A stretch of DNA of 64,000 bases. Origin: Pleionea mediterranea. GTDB taxonomy: Bacteria > Pseudomonadota > Gammaproteobacteria > Enterobacterales > Kangiellaceae. Every line of letters begins with the position of its first letter. Position 1 is the first letter of the stretch. Where the stretch lies: assembly GCF_003148745.1 (NCBI RefSeq), contig NZ_QGGU01000004.1, forward strand, positions 282,004 to 346,003, given 5' to 3'. Shown one piece after another: positions 25,706 to 34,695 of this stretch. Made by a program: the position numbers and the translations under genes. The notes under the pieces are model-generated. The model was not told the DNA's origin. It saw nothing but the letters and a program-made list of their open reading frames with translations, and ran no database searches.

Positions 25706-28066
25706 TTACTTTAGGTTCACAACGCTCTTCGTTTTAACGCACCAGTCACAAAACTCATCGGCATTTTTCCAAATCGACTGGGCAATAGAAAGATGTTTTA
25801 ACGAAGCCTGTTTGTTATTTTCTTCGTTATAAATTTGAGACAATTGCAAATGAGTGTTCGGATGTTTTGGCCATTGCTTTAAAATGTTATTCGCCACTTT
25901 TTTGGCTTTGTCGTATTGCTTAAGCGCAATGAGATTCTTAATGAGTAGCTCATGGATATAGCCTTCGGATGCAGAGGTCACAGCGTCACCAGAAAGTGCC
26001 TGATATTTAACTAATGCCTGTTCCAGTCGTTCAACCGCAAGTTGATGATTGTTCTCTTGAGCGGCTATACGACTTGCGGCAATATCAACTAGGTACTCAA
26101 GGTGTTTCATCTGGTACTGTTCAACAAATCGCTCCACTTTCACAAACGCCTGTTTCGCCTGCTCGGTTTTATTGAGTTGTAAATTAAGAAATAGGTAACC
26201 AAATTGAATGGCGTCAACAATCCCTTCATCGAGCTCTTGCTGCAGTGACTCAAGTTTACTTAAGGCCTGCTGGGTTCGGCTGGTATCAACGTACAAATGT
26301 ATTTGCGAAATAAAAGAAATAAAAATAGCATCCAGTGGCTGGTGATATTGTTGAATAACCTCTTGATGCATTTGTAAATACTGGAATGATTTTTCAACTT
26401 GCCCAAGTGTGTAATAGAAATTCACTTTGTGAGCGATGATATTTCCGCGTTGTCTGGGTGCTTGAGAAATACTGCTTGCTTCCTCGTATCTATCTAAGGC
26501 GTCGTCAATACGTCCTTCTCTAAGTGCCAGGTTGGCCAGCATTAAGACTGGTGAAACTTTATCGGTTCTAAGAAATGCGGCCCGTCTTGCTAGTTTTTTT
26601 GCCGACTCTAAATCACCTTGTTTAATGGCTACTTCGGCTTCATTTAAAATAGGGGTGAATAACTTGGGTCGTAATTTTTGATGTTTGCGATACTCGGCAA
26701 TGGCCGCTGAATAATTTTTTTGTGACTCGTAAATTTTACCCAGTCGACTGTAGATCCAGCTTTGCGTTGGGTTTAACTCGAGTGATCGTTGATACAATGC
26801 AATGATTTCGTCATGATTCTCACTTTTCTGCATGAGTATGTTGGCTAAACGATTATAGGGTTCGTAGTCTTGAGGGTAGAGCTCCAGCCAGCTACGAAAG
26901 ACACTGATTTGTTCATCCACTTTTTTTTGTGTGGCATAAATCCAGCTTTTTATTGAAAACTTAATCGGTTCATTCAGTTTGTAGCCAAAGGTTAACGCTT
27001 TTTGTAATAATTCTTCCCCTTCGTTAAACTCCCCTTTTTTAAACAATAAATCGGCAAGAGAAATATAAGCTAATGCGTAGCTGGGATCTTGTTCAATTGC
27101 CTGACGCATTCCTTTAATTGCGGCATCGTAATCATTATCAAACACAATTTTAACAGCGGCTTCAACGAATGATTGAAGAGCCGCTAAATTGCCTGTGATG
27201 TAATCTTTGAGTGGAATGCTGTCAATAAGGTGATCATCTTTCGGCAGTAACTGTGGTTGTTGGCGTAAAAACTGAGTCGCGGCAATGGCAAGTTCGAAAG
27301 GGTCTTTGTTTTCAACAGAAAACTCTGCAATGGGATCATTTGACTCCGTTGAAAACAGTTTAAGTTGCAGAGCAAAGTTTTGTTGGTTTGACGATTGCCC
27401 GGTTGTTGAAAGTGTCGCTCGAACAAAGTAATTTAAATCAGCGTCTGTAGCGACTGAACGTGCTAAAGATAATGGTAATCCGAGGCCTTCTTTAAAGCCT
27501 GCTCGTTTAACCATCCAGAACAGATTGTCGTTAAAAAAGGAGTTTACAATTAACGACTTTTGTTGCGTCAATTGATTGCTGATGAGATAGGGTAATCCAT
27601 AACTTAACCAATGATCGTTTTGATTCAGATTCGATTGATCAAAAAAGAAGATGCCAATACGAGGTATAGCGACGCCCTTTGTTGTTTCCAGTGCAGAGGT
27701 TTGATTGTGTGAAAGGTTCTGGCTGGGAGTAACCTGAGTCGTATCCGGTGAATCATTTAAGTGAATGGATAAAACAAGCGCCAGTGTGACGACGATATTA
27801 GCGGGAACGCCCAGTTTTTCGGCTTTTCCCCATTCGTCTTTACCGGGAGCGCCATGCCGCCAGGCCAATAAAATAACCGCTGGCAGAAAACTGATCATGG
27901 CAGCTAATACGATGTCCACCAGGCGATCGGTAAAGCCGTAACGCTCCACAATAATACCGGTAAACTCCATCAACGCGACAATTGCACCCAAATAGATGCC
28001 AACGATTTGAAACACGCGTCGTTGTAATAGCTGCTTAAATAAGCCGGCTTGTGGCGGTTGAGTCAT
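25706..28066 (-). CDS. Membrane-anchored TPR protein
   Basis: 786 residues. The N-terminus (FKQLLQRRVFQIVGIYLGAI) and two more hydrophobic stretches to about residue 105 form a membrane domain of a type seen in front of TPR or TolB-like domains. A periplasmic alpha/beta region follows (IPRIGIFFFDQSN, LSYGLPYLISNQLTQQKSLI). Then come many TPR units from about 290 to the end (YALAYISLADLLFKKGEFNE, SWIYSRLGKIYESQKNYSAA). There is no kinase, cyclase or DNA-binding domain. It probably scaffolds protein contacts; ligand unknown. It converges on ptsP. Confidence 0.75.
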   Translation of the reverse strand: MTQPPQAGLFKQLLQRRVFQIVGIYLGAIVALMEFTGIIVERYGFTDRLVDIVLAAMISFLPAVILLAWRHGAPGKDEWGKAEKLGVPANIVVTLALVLSIHLNDSPDTTQVTPSQNLSHNQTSALETTKGVAIPRIGIFFFDQSNLNQNDHWLSYGLPYLISNQLTQQKSLIVNSFFNDNLFWMVKRAGFKEGLGLPLSLARSVATDADLNYFVRATLSTTGQSSNQQNFALQLKLFSTESNDPIAEFSVENKDPFELAIAATQFLRQQPQLLPKDDHLIDSIPLKDYITGNLAALQSFVEAAVKIVFDNDYDAAIKGMRQAIEQDPSYALAYISLADLLFKKGEFNEGEELLQKALTFGYKLNEPIKFSIKSWIYATQKKVDEQISVFRSWLELYPQDYEPYNRLANILMQKSENHDEIIALYQRSLELNPTQSWIYSRLGKIYESQKNYSAAIAEYRKHQKLRPKLFTPILNEAEVAIKQGDLESAKKLARRAAFLRTDKVSPVLMLANLALREGRIDDALDRYEEASSISQAPRQRGNIIAHKVNFYYTLGQVEKSFQYLQMHQEVIQQYHQPLDAIFISFISQIHLYVDTSRTQQALSKLESLQQELDEGIVDAIQFGYLFLNLQLNKTEQAKQAFVKVERFVEQYQMKHLEYLVDIAASRIAAQENNHQLAVERLEQALVKYQALSGDAVTSASEGYIHELLIKNLIALKQYDKAKKVANNILKQWPKHPNTHLQLSQIYNEENNKQASLKHLSIAQSIWKNADEFCDWCVKTKSVVNLK

Positions 28067-28233
28067 GGTCGGTGAATTCCTTTGAGTCGTTGAACGCGGC
28101 CCTGATGCAGTAAAATCCTACCGAAATCTTGCTCGCTTGCCAATTAAAAGCCGTTGCCTGATGTTTGTCGACGGCCGATCGTCGATCAAACCGTCGATCA
28201 ATCAAACTATTAATTAAAATACCAATCAAGCCG

Positions 28234-28857
28234 TCAATCAATAAGGGTGCTTTGGGACAGATCCACGGATTTTTGCCAAACCAGTATAAAATTATTGGCG
28301 GGCATATCATGCTTTTCCACAAACATAAGCCCTGCATCGCGCGCAAGGGCTTCCAGATCCACGTAATCGCGCAGACCCATTTCAGGATCTTGAGATTTCA
28401 GGTATTGATCAAAAGATTCATTGCTGTCGCTGGTAAATTCGCCACAAAAATTAAACGGACCATACAAACAGAAGTAGCCATTGGTTTGCAGAGTATTGCC
28501 AACGCCGTTAAAAAACTGCTCGACCATGGGCCATGACATGATATGACTGGTGTTTGCGCTAAAAATGCCTTCCGCTGATTGAATCGGCCAGGGTTGAGTG
28601 ACATCGAGTGTTAACGGACGTTTCAGGTTGTTGCCCTGGTAATCATCAATCCAGGCATTAATGCCATGGTGGTATTGAGTCTGATCACTGGTTTGCCAGG
28701 TCAGGTGTGGCAAGTGTTCGGCAAAGTGGACTGCGTGTTGCCCGGTACCACTGCCAATTTCCAAAACATGACGGGTATCTGCAAAATACTTTTGTAGCAC
28801 GTCCAAGATTGGTTGCTTATTATTTTCGCAGGCCTGTGAAAAGGGTTTGTCGCTCAT
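28234..28857 (-). CDS. DUF938 family SAM-dependent methyltransferase-like protein
   Basis: 207 residues from ATG 28857 (MSDKPFSQACENNKQPIL), which matches the usual family start; the frame extends 22 codons further but overlaps the preceding gene. SAM-binding motif I is HVLEIGSGTGQHAVHFAEHL, and NTSHIMSWPMVEQFFNGVG and YGPFNFCGEFTSDSN follow as in DUF938 proteins. It likely methylates a small molecule; substrate unknown. It starts 13 bases after the stop of the outer-membrane protein gene, so they are probably one transcript. Upstream of the TPR gene, 28150-28250 has imperfect copies of CCGTCGATCAATCAA. Confidence 0.85.
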   Translation of the reverse strand: MSDKPFSQACENNKQPILDVLQKYFADTRHVLEIGSGTGQHAVHFAEHLPHLTWQTSDQTQYHHGINAWIDDYQGNNLKRPLTLDVTQPWPIQSAEGIFSANTSHIMSWPMVEQFFNGVGNTLQTNGYFCLYGPFNFCGEFTSDSNESFDQYLKSQDPEMGLRDYVDLEALARDAGLMFVEKHDMPANNFILVWQKSVDLSQSTLID

Positions 28858-28870
28858 AAATGCCCGATGA

Positions 28871-29452
28871 TTATAAATACCAAATAATTTGCGCGTATTG
28901 CTTTTCCAAATCGAAAAAGTCAATTTTCTGATAACCCACTTTAACAGATAAGCTTTTGTTAATGGAAAAATTGACGCCTAAATCGTAAAAATATTCGTTA
29001 TTGTTACGTGATTGATTAAACGTCTGGGTGTCGGATTCAATATCATATTCTTGTGAAATAAGTGCGCGACCAACTTTTCCCGAAAAGCTAAAGCGTTCAG
29101 CTATGGGGTAACTGGCTTCTACAGCAAGTTGCGTCAATACTAGGTCAACATGACTATCCGTGTCATTGAATAAAATACTTCGATTATCAAACGTTAGATC
29201 TGTGGTTCGATCCAGTGTGACTTTTATATTCGGATGAATGCTATAGCCAATGCCTACTGTGACATTAAAGTTGTCATGGCTGTCCAGCTCACTGTTCATT
29301 CCAGAGATCGTATCGGCATGGGTCATTAATGCGCCATTATCAATTGTATACTCTTGAGTCAGTGCGCCGCCGTAAAGGAAAAAGGGTTTATCAACAGCAA
29401 AAGCTGAGTGAACAGTCGTCAGTAAAACAAGCAAAATAGTTGCACGTAACAT
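28871..29452 (-). CDS. Small outer-membrane beta-barrel protein
   Basis: 193 residues. The signal peptide ends HSAFA (about residues 1-19). Alternating strands follow with typical phrases: FFLYGGALTQEY, FNVTVGIGYSIHPNIKVTLD, YFYDLGVNFSINKSLSVKVG, ending in YQKIDFFDL and a final aromatic IIWYL. The size suggests an eight-stranded barrel of the OmpA/OmpW/outer-membrane-beta-barrel type. Not assigned to a named porin. Co-transcription with DUF938 likely. Confidence 0.7.
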   Translation of the reverse strand: MLRATILLVLLTTVHSAFAVDKPFFLYGGALTQEYTIDNGALMTHADTISGMNSELDSHDNFNVTVGIGYSIHPNIKVTLDRTTDLTFDNRSILFNDTDSHVDLVLTQLAVEASYPIAERFSFSGKVGRALISQEYDIESDTQTFNQSRNNNEYFYDLGVNFSINKSLSVKVGYQKIDFFDLEKQYAQIIWYL

Positions 29453-29622
29453 AGGTTAATCTTCCTGATTGAAAATAAAGCGGTAGTTTAAATCATCCAA
29501 CATATGGGGAAAAGCGAAATAATACCGACAAAAAGGCTTCGATAAAAACGAGTATGATGTGTACAAACAAAAGTATGATTCGGAAAGTAATATATTTATT
29601 GGTAATTAATGACGATAAAAAC

Positions 29623-30396
29623 TCAAAGCTTTCCACTGAGCTTTTTCTGGTAGGGGTGTGATGGTATGGTGCCTCGCTCAAAAAATTGCCATTGACGCTG
29701 TGTATTTAATTGCACAATAGCTGATGACCGTGTGCCGTATTGTCGGTGGCCTAATTCAAAGGGTTTTATAAATGGGCTGGAGAGTTTTTTCTCCATATCG
29801 GCAGATATACCCGTTGAGGGTAAATGTTCTTCGGCAACGGTTTCAGGATGCGCCAACAGATTAAATAAATTATCAGAGTCAATATTGTTGTCAGTTAACT
29901 GGTCCGCAAGTGCGTTTCTGAGCCAGTGCATTTTTGGCCACTGGTCATCGATGTGACCATTACTGAACGCATAAACGCCATCAGAAAATGTGTGCACACC
30001 AATACTCTGATTGCTGAGATAAAAACATTCCCCACTGATTAAATCGCCAGCGACCAAATTAAATCCGCTGTATTTATCGGCATTATTAGCCAGTTCATCA
30101 AACCAGTCGGGCAGTGTTTGATGGGTTAATAAACAATTGTTAACCAGCATTCCTCGAGAAACTTCACCAGCGGGCAATGACGGATCTCTAAAATTGGTCA
30201 GGGCTGCCCAGCGTCCATTTTCATGAATGGCTAACCAGCTGCCGCCGGCTTCTTCATCACGACCCCCAATAATCTGCTGATGATCCTGCCAGCGATGCAG
30301 TGGTAATGTCGGTCGATCAAAAAATTCATCCCGGTTGGCAATTAATATAAACGGGTAGTCCGGATGTTGATTGATGGCGAATGCGAGTAAGCACAT
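29623..30396 (-). CDS. NRDE family protein (TANGO2 homologue)
   Basis: 257 residues beginning MCLLAFAINQHPDYPFILIA and carrying the name-giving NRDE motif (IANRDEFFDRPT). The conserved GGRDEEAGGSWLAIHENGRW and ALTNFRDP follow, with YGTRSSAIVQLN near the C-terminus. The Cys2 and NRDE placement is like N-terminal nucleophile hydrolases; eukaryotic TANGO2 is linked to haem or lipid handling, but the bacterial role is unsettled. It is divergent from the TauE gene at 30501. Confidence 0.9.
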   Translation of the reverse strand: MCLLAFAINQHPDYPFILIANRDEFFDRPTLPLHRWQDHQQIIGGRDEEAGGSWLAIHENGRWAALTNFRDPSLPAGEVSRGMLVNNCLLTHQTLPDWFDELANNADKYSGFNLVAGDLISGECFYLSNQSIGVHTFSDGVYAFSNGHIDDQWPKMHWLRNALADQLTDNNIDSDNLFNLLAHPETVAEEHLPSTGISADMEKKLSSPFIKPFELGHRQYGTRSSAIVQLNTQRQWQFFERGTIPSHPYQKKLSGKL

Positions 30397-30500
30397 ACAT
30401 GATCCAAAGGGTTGATAAACCGGTATTTCGACAGGTTTAAAATGACAGGGTATAGTGCCAGTCTAACCAATTTGCCTGATTGAAAAAATAACTAAAACGT

Positions 30501-31301
30501 ATGATGGAATGGATGTTGTACTTGGCGGCCGGAGCATTGGCGGGTGTGATGGCTGGATTACTGGGCATTGGCGGCGGTTTTATTATTGTACCCGTGATGC
30601 TGTTCTTACTGCCCTTGTCGGGCGTTTCCGATGTTTATCTGATGCATGCGGCTATTGGCACTTCTCTGGCGACCATTTGTGTTACGTCTGTGGTTTCTTT
30701 TCGGGCGCACCATTCCCGTGGTTCGGTAGATTGGCCTTATGTAAAGCTGTTAGCCCCCGGCATATTAGTGGGCGCTTTTCTGTCAGGAGTTGTGGCGGAC
30801 TTTTTATCGAGCAGCGTATTGGCCGTTATCTTTGCGCTTGGTGCGGTATTAATGGCGATACAGATATGGCTGGCTAAACAACCGGAGCAAGCTCCCGATA
30901 AGCCATCCCGCAGTGCAGTATTTATCACCGCTGCGGCCATTGGTTGCGGTTCCGGATTGGTGGGTATTGGCGGCGGCTCTCTGGTGGTGCCTTATTTGCA
31001 TTATCTGGGTGAAAAAATCACCCGCTGTGTTGGCACCGCTGCAGCTTGTGGTCTGCCAATCGCACTGGCTGGCACCAGCAGTTATGTGGTGATGGGCTGG
31101 GACGCCAGAATGCCGGATTTCTCCTTCGGCTATATCTATTTGCCCGGCTTTTTAGGTATCATTATCGCCTCCAGTTTAACCGCGCCTTTGGGTGTCAAAC
31201 TGGCTCATAAGCTACCGGCGCAAAAGCTAAAAAAAGTGTTTGCGGTGTTTCTGTTTCTGGTAGGCATTCACATTGCGTTAAAGCAGCTGAATATTTTTTG
31301 A
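30501..31301 (+). CDS. TauE/SafE family anion exporter
   Basis: 266 residues with about eight membrane segments in two homologous halves, each with the family glycine motif: AGVMAGLLGIGGGFIIVPVM near residue 15 and GSGLVGIGGGSLVVPYLHYL near 155. Members export sulfite, sulfoacetate or related organic anions; the substrate here is unknown. It begins the + strand cluster tauE-lgt-thyA-folA, with only 21 bases between its stop and lgt. Confidence 0.9.
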   Translation: MMEWMLYLAAGALAGVMAGLLGIGGGFIIVPVMLFLLPLSGVSDVYLMHAAIGTSLATICVTSVVSFRAHHSRGSVDWPYVKLLAPGILVGAFLSGVVADFLSSSVLAVIFALGAVLMAIQIWLAKQPEQAPDKPSRSAVFITAAAIGCGSGLVGIGGGSLVVPYLHYLGEKITRCVGTAAACGLPIALAGTSSYVVMGWDARMPDFSFGYIYLPGFLGIIIASSLTAPLGVKLAHKLPAQKLKKVFAVFLFLVGIHIALKQLNIF

Positions 31302-31322
31302 TCATTAAGTAAAGGTTAAGGC

Positions 31323-32186
31323 ATGGAGTTTCCACAAATTGATCCGGTCATCTTTCATATCTGGGGACCGATTGCGCTGCGCTGGTATGCGCTGGCGTAT
31401 CTGATAGGTTTGGTCAGTGCCTGGTGGCTGGGCGTTCGCCGGGCTCGTAAACCTGGTAGCATCTGGACCGAACAGGAAATTTCCGATTTTGTGTTTTACG
31501 GTTTTTTAGGCGTGGTGATTGGTGGTCGTCTTGGTTATGTTCTGTTTTACCAATTCGATATGTTTCTTGATAATCCCTTATACCTGCTGAAAATATACGA
31601 AGGCGGCATGTCATTCCATGGCGGTATGTTAGGTGTTGTGGGCGCTTTCTATTTCTTTTGTCGTAAAACAAACAAACCCTTCTGGGCGTTGGCGGATTTT
31701 ATTGCGCCACTTGCGCCCATTGGTTTAGGTGTCGGGCGACTCGGTAATTTTGTAAATGCCGAACTGGTGGGAAGAACCACCGATTTGCAAAGCACACCCT
31801 GGGCGGTTCACTTTCCACAGGATCCGGCGGGTGTGTATCGACACCCATCGCAGTTGTATGAGTTTGCACTGGAAGGTGTGGTGCTGTTTGTGCTGTTGTT
31901 CTGGTTTAGCGCCAAGCCCCGACCGCGCAAAGCGGTTGCCGGTTTATTTTTGGCCGGTTATGGCAGCTTCCGTTTTATTGTGGAGTATTTTCGCGAGCCG
32001 GATGCGCACTTACGGGAAATGGCCGAGTGGCTTACCATGGGGCAGGTACTCAGTGCGCCCATGATTATTGCCGGTGTTGCGTTAATGGTGTGGGCTTATA
32101 AAGATCCTGTGCTGGATATTGCCGAATCATCCAACGGCAAAAAGTCGGGTAAAAAAAGTCATAAAAAGCACGCAAAAAAATCTTAA
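31323..32186 (+). CDS. lgt: Prolipoprotein diacylglyceryl transferase Lgt
   Basis: 287 residues, multi-spanning. Lgt signatures: [20 protein letters not shown] at the N-terminus, [14 protein letters not shown] with the key His, [16 protein letters not shown] sequence ([18 protein letters not shown]), and [14 protein letters not shown]. It transfers diacylglycerol from phosphatidylglycerol to the lipobox cysteine, the first step for the lipoproteins predicted elsewhere in this window. The C-terminus carries a lysine-rich tail ([13 protein letters not shown]). Confidence 0.95.
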   Translation: MEFPQIDPVIFHIWGPIALRWYALAYLIGLVSAWWLGVRRARKPGSIWTEQEISDFVFYGFLGVVIGGRLGYVLFYQFDMFLDNPLYLLKIYEGGMSFHGGMLGVVGAFYFFCRKTNKPFWALADFIAPLAPIGLGVGRLGNFVNAELVGRTTDLQSTPWAVHFPQDPAGVYRHPSQLYEFALEGVVLFVLLFWFSAKPRPRKAVAGLFLAGYGSFRFIVEYFREPDAHLREMAEWLTMGQVLSAPMIIAGVALMVWAYKDPVLDIAESSNGKKSGKKSHKKHAKKS

Positions 32187-32310
32187 TCGATAAATAATTA
32201 ACCATCGGTTGAGTGAAAAAATTATTTAATTAATGAAATGGTAATGAGTGAAATATTCATTAGTTAAGTAGCAGAATAATGATGTAGAGAGAATTAATCC
32301 TGGAGCAGTC

Positions 32311-33105
32311 ATGCAGCAATATTTAGATATGATGAAGTACGTTCTTGAAAACGGTAACGATAAAGGCGATCGAACCGGCACAGGAACACGCAGTGTATTT
32401 GGCTATCAAATGCGGTTTGATTTGCAACAGGGCTTTCCGTTAGTAACCACCAAAAAATTGCATTTGCGTTCGATTATTTATGAGTTGTTGTGGTTTTTAA
32501 ACGGCGATACCAATATTAAATATCTAAAAGATAATGGCGTTTCCATTTGGGATGAGTGGGCCGATGAAAAAGGTGATTTGGGCCCCGTTTACGGCGAGCA
32601 ATGGCGCAGCTGGAAAAAGCCCGATGGCAGCACCGTGGATCAAATTGATAATGTGATCCGACAAATTAAAACCAATCCAAATTCTCGCCGCTTGTTAGTG
32701 GTGGCCTATAATCCCGGAGTGGCCGATGACATGGCATTACCGCCCTGTCATTCACTGTTTCAGTTTTATGTTGCCGACGGCAAATTATCCTGTCAGTTGT
32801 ACCAGCGCAGTGCCGATATCTTTTTAGGAGTACCCTTTAACATTGCCTCTTACGCATTGCTCACTCATATGGTGGCTCAACAATGCGATCTTGATGTAGG
32901 GGAATTTATCTGGAGTGGCGGAGATGTGCATTTGTATTCCAATCACTTTGATCAGGCTCAGGTACAACTTGCCAGAGCCCCCTTGCCATTGCCAAAGTTA
33001 AACATAAAACACAAGCCTGCTGACTTATACAGTTACCAGTTTGAAGACTTCGAAATTGAAGGCTACGAGTCGCATCCGCACATTAAAGCACCGGTTGCCG
33101 TTTAA
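32311..33105 (+). CDS. thyA: Thymidylate synthase
   Basis: 264 residues, matching E. coli ThyA length. Conserved blocks: [45 protein letters not shown], the catalytic cysteine in [33 protein letters not shown] and [12 protein letters not shown]. It makes dTMP from dUMP with methylene-tetrahydrofolate, yielding dihydrofolate, which the next gene product (FolA) reduces; the two enzymes form one cycle. ATG 32311 has GGAG 6 bases upstream. Confidence 0.97.
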   Translation: MQQYLDMMKYVLENGNDKGDRTGTGTRSVFGYQMRFDLQQGFPLVTTKKLHLRSIIYELLWFLNGDTNIKYLKDNGVSIWDEWADEKGDLGPVYGEQWRSWKKPDGSTVDQIDNVIRQIKTNPNSRRLLVVAYNPGVADDMALPPCHSLFQFYVADGKLSCQLYQRSADIFLGVPFNIASYALLTHMVAQQCDLDVGEFIWSGGDVHLYSNHFDQAQVQLARAPLPLPKLNIKHKPADLYSYQFEDFEIEGYESHPHIKAPVAV

Positions 33106-33131
33106 GCAGCCAAGTTTTTAACCGACAAAAT

Positions 33132-33635
33132 ATGACGACAATGAAAAAACCAATAATTTCGCTGGTATGCGCCATGGCCAACAATCGCGTGATCGGCAAA
33201 GACAATGATATGCCTTGGCATATGCCCGCTGATCTTAAACACTTTAAACAAACCACCATGGGCAAGCCAATCGTGATGGGGCGCAAAACATTTGAGTCGA
33301 TTGGCAAGCCATTGCCGGGACGACAAAATGTTGTGATCAGCCGCAATAAAAACTTTAAACCCGATGGTGTGGATGTGGTATCCAGTATTGATGAAGCCAT
33401 TAAACTGCTGAGTGCCGAAGACGAAATTATGATCACCGGCGGTGGCCATATTTATCAGCAAACCATTGACCAGGCTGATCGCTTGTATTTAACCTTTATT
33501 GATTTAATCACAGAGGGCGACGCTTTCTTTCCCGAGTTTGAACATTTAACACTTAACGAAGTGGCGCGTGAAGCGCATCAGCCGGATGAAAAAAATAAAT
33601 ACTCATACGAGTTTGTCACCTATCATGTTGAGTAA
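33132..33635 (+). CDS. folA: Dihydrofolate reductase
   Basis: 167 residues. Typical DHFR motifs: ISLVCAMANNRVIGKDNDMP, WHMPADLKHFKQTTMGKP, IVMGRKTFESIGKPLPGRQN, VVISRN, and EIMITGGGHIYQQTI. It reduces dihydrofolate with NADPH and closes the thymidylate cycle begun by ThyA 26 bases upstream. ATG 33132 is used; ATG 33141 is a possible alternative. The 3' end overlaps the start of a small lipoprotein gene by 11 bases. Confidence 0.96.
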   Translation: MTTMKKPIISLVCAMANNRVIGKDNDMPWHMPADLKHFKQTTMGKPIVMGRKTFESIGKPLPGRQNVVISRNKNFKPDGVDVVSSIDEAIKLLSAEDEIMITGGGHIYQQTIDQADRLYLTFIDLITEGDAFFPEFEHLTLNEVAREAHQPDEKNKYSYEFVTYHVE

Positions 33636-33951
33636 TCCGTTAATAGCAGCAATCTTTTTTATTGGTTCAAGTGTATTGCTTATCGGCTGCACCGATCAGC
33701 ACGCCTTAAATAAATACAAGCAAACCTATAAGCAAGGGCTTATAAAATTGTGTGGAGAAGCAAAGGACTGCAAAGAACTTATTGAACAGCGTTTTGATCA
33801 ATGTTTGGATGAATCTTTAGTTCGAGACATGATTGCCGCAAAACCAGAAGAGCAAGAACAGCTGAATAAGAATATTGTCGAAAAAACAATGGCGTGCATT
33901 GTTGAATATGCGGAAAAGGAATCTAATTTAAAGAATGTCAATCAAATATAG
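33625..33951 (+). CDS. Small hypothetical lipoprotein
   Basis: 108 residues from ATG 33625, which overlaps the end of folA; the frame is open further upstream inside folA. The N-terminus MLSNPLIAAIFFIGSSVLLI ends in lipobox LIGC. The mature part contains a spaced cysteine pattern (LCGEAKDCKELI, FDQCLDES, MACIVEY) and is mostly helical. Start choice rests on the signal sequence; no clear ribosome site, so translation may be coupled to folA. No family assigned. Confidence 0.6.
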   Translation: MLSNPLIAAIFFIGSSVLLIGCTDQHALNKYKQTYKQGLIKLCGEAKDCKELIEQRFDQCLDESLVRDMIAAKPEEQEQLNKNIVEKTMACIVEYAEKESNLKNVNQI

Positions 33952-34116
33952 TTTTTTATATTTATCAGTGAAGATAGAAAACAGTGTAAATAAAAATCAA
34001 TGTATCATGGTCGTTTTTTTAGAACCATTTAAGAAATTTATTTGATAAGAGTGTCAATATAAAATTAATTAGTAAAAAGACTTATCCATTAGTTGTAAAT
34101 AAGGATATGATGAAAG

Positions 34117-34440
34117 GTGAAATCTAAAATTGAGAAGGTTAAAAATAGAATCAGTCAGATTTGTATTGGCTTAATTTTATCTGCCCTATTTGTTTATATT
34201 TTTTTTGGCAATGAAAAGTTAGTGGTTCAGCTTTTAGTCGTGGTGTTTTTCTTGTGGGGCTTAAAAACTATTTTAGATTATAAAGATGATTCTACAATGC
34301 ATTTATATGTTCAAATAGTACCACCTGATGCTCCTGAAATAGAACGGGCGGTATGGTTCTGGATAGCAGTATTCTTGGTAGTATCTTCTGTAATTTTGTT
34401 TGTAAAGTTATTGATAGGTTCTTATGATTATTTATACTGA
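34117..34440 (+). CDS. Hypothetical two-TM protein
   Basis: 107 residues from GTG 34117. Two N-terminal hydrophobic segments lie close together (IGLILSALFVYIFFG, QLLVVVFFLWGLKTIL), then a short polar loop and a third segment near the end (VWFWIAVFLVVSSVILFVKL). AT-rich compared with the upstream thyA-folA genes. The ribosome site is modest (AAGGATATGATGAAAG upstream). Unrecognised; likely a real but poorly conserved inner-membrane protein. Confidence 0.5.
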   Translation: MKSKIEKVKNRISQICIGLILSALFVYIFFGNEKLVVQLLVVVFFLWGLKTILDYKDDSTMHLYVQIVPPDAPEIERAVWFWIAVFLVVSSVILFVKLLIGSYDYLY

Positions 34441-34542
34441 AGTGATTAATTATTAAATTCTTAGGTTCACAGCGAAGTTTAAATTAGCAAAAAAACAGCT
34501 TTTTAATGAGAGTTCATATTTTTAGCTAAATGGTTTCATTAA

Positions 34543-34629
34543 TTACATTGGCCACCAATATGCGAGAAGCCATGCTCTAATTCTTCTGGTGTGACTTTAC
34601 ATACATTACTTCCTCCATCAATATTTTTT
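34543..34629 (-). pseudogene. Remnant of a slyD-like gene (C-terminal fragment)
   Basis: The minus strand here reads KVTPEELEHGFSHIGGQCN then a stop. The C-terminus of the intact SlyD-like gene at 47096-47578 reads ATPEELEHGHAHVDGQCH then a stop. DNA similarity extends to just past the stop. Going upstream the frame continues only to an in-frame TGA near 34640 with no start codon, and the rest of the isomerase is missing. It is therefore a fragment left by duplication or rearrangement, not a gene. Confidence 0.65.
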
Positions 34630-34669
34630 TGACTCGCTTGTCAACCAAATGCTCGCTCAAACGTTTTAA

Positions 34670-34695
34670 TAGTTACGACTATGGAGGAGTAACTA
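34670..34695 (+). promoter_or_regulatory. Hairpin presenting the ribosome site of the DUF4382 lipoprotein gene
   Basis: TAGTTAC (34670-34676) pairs with GTAACTA (34689-34695), a perfect 7-bp stem whose last base is the A of the ATG start. The 12-base loop GACTATGGAGGA holds the Shine-Dalgarno GGAGGA. The stem would display the ribosome site in a loop while tying up the start codon. Regulatory role is inference. Confidence 0.4.
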
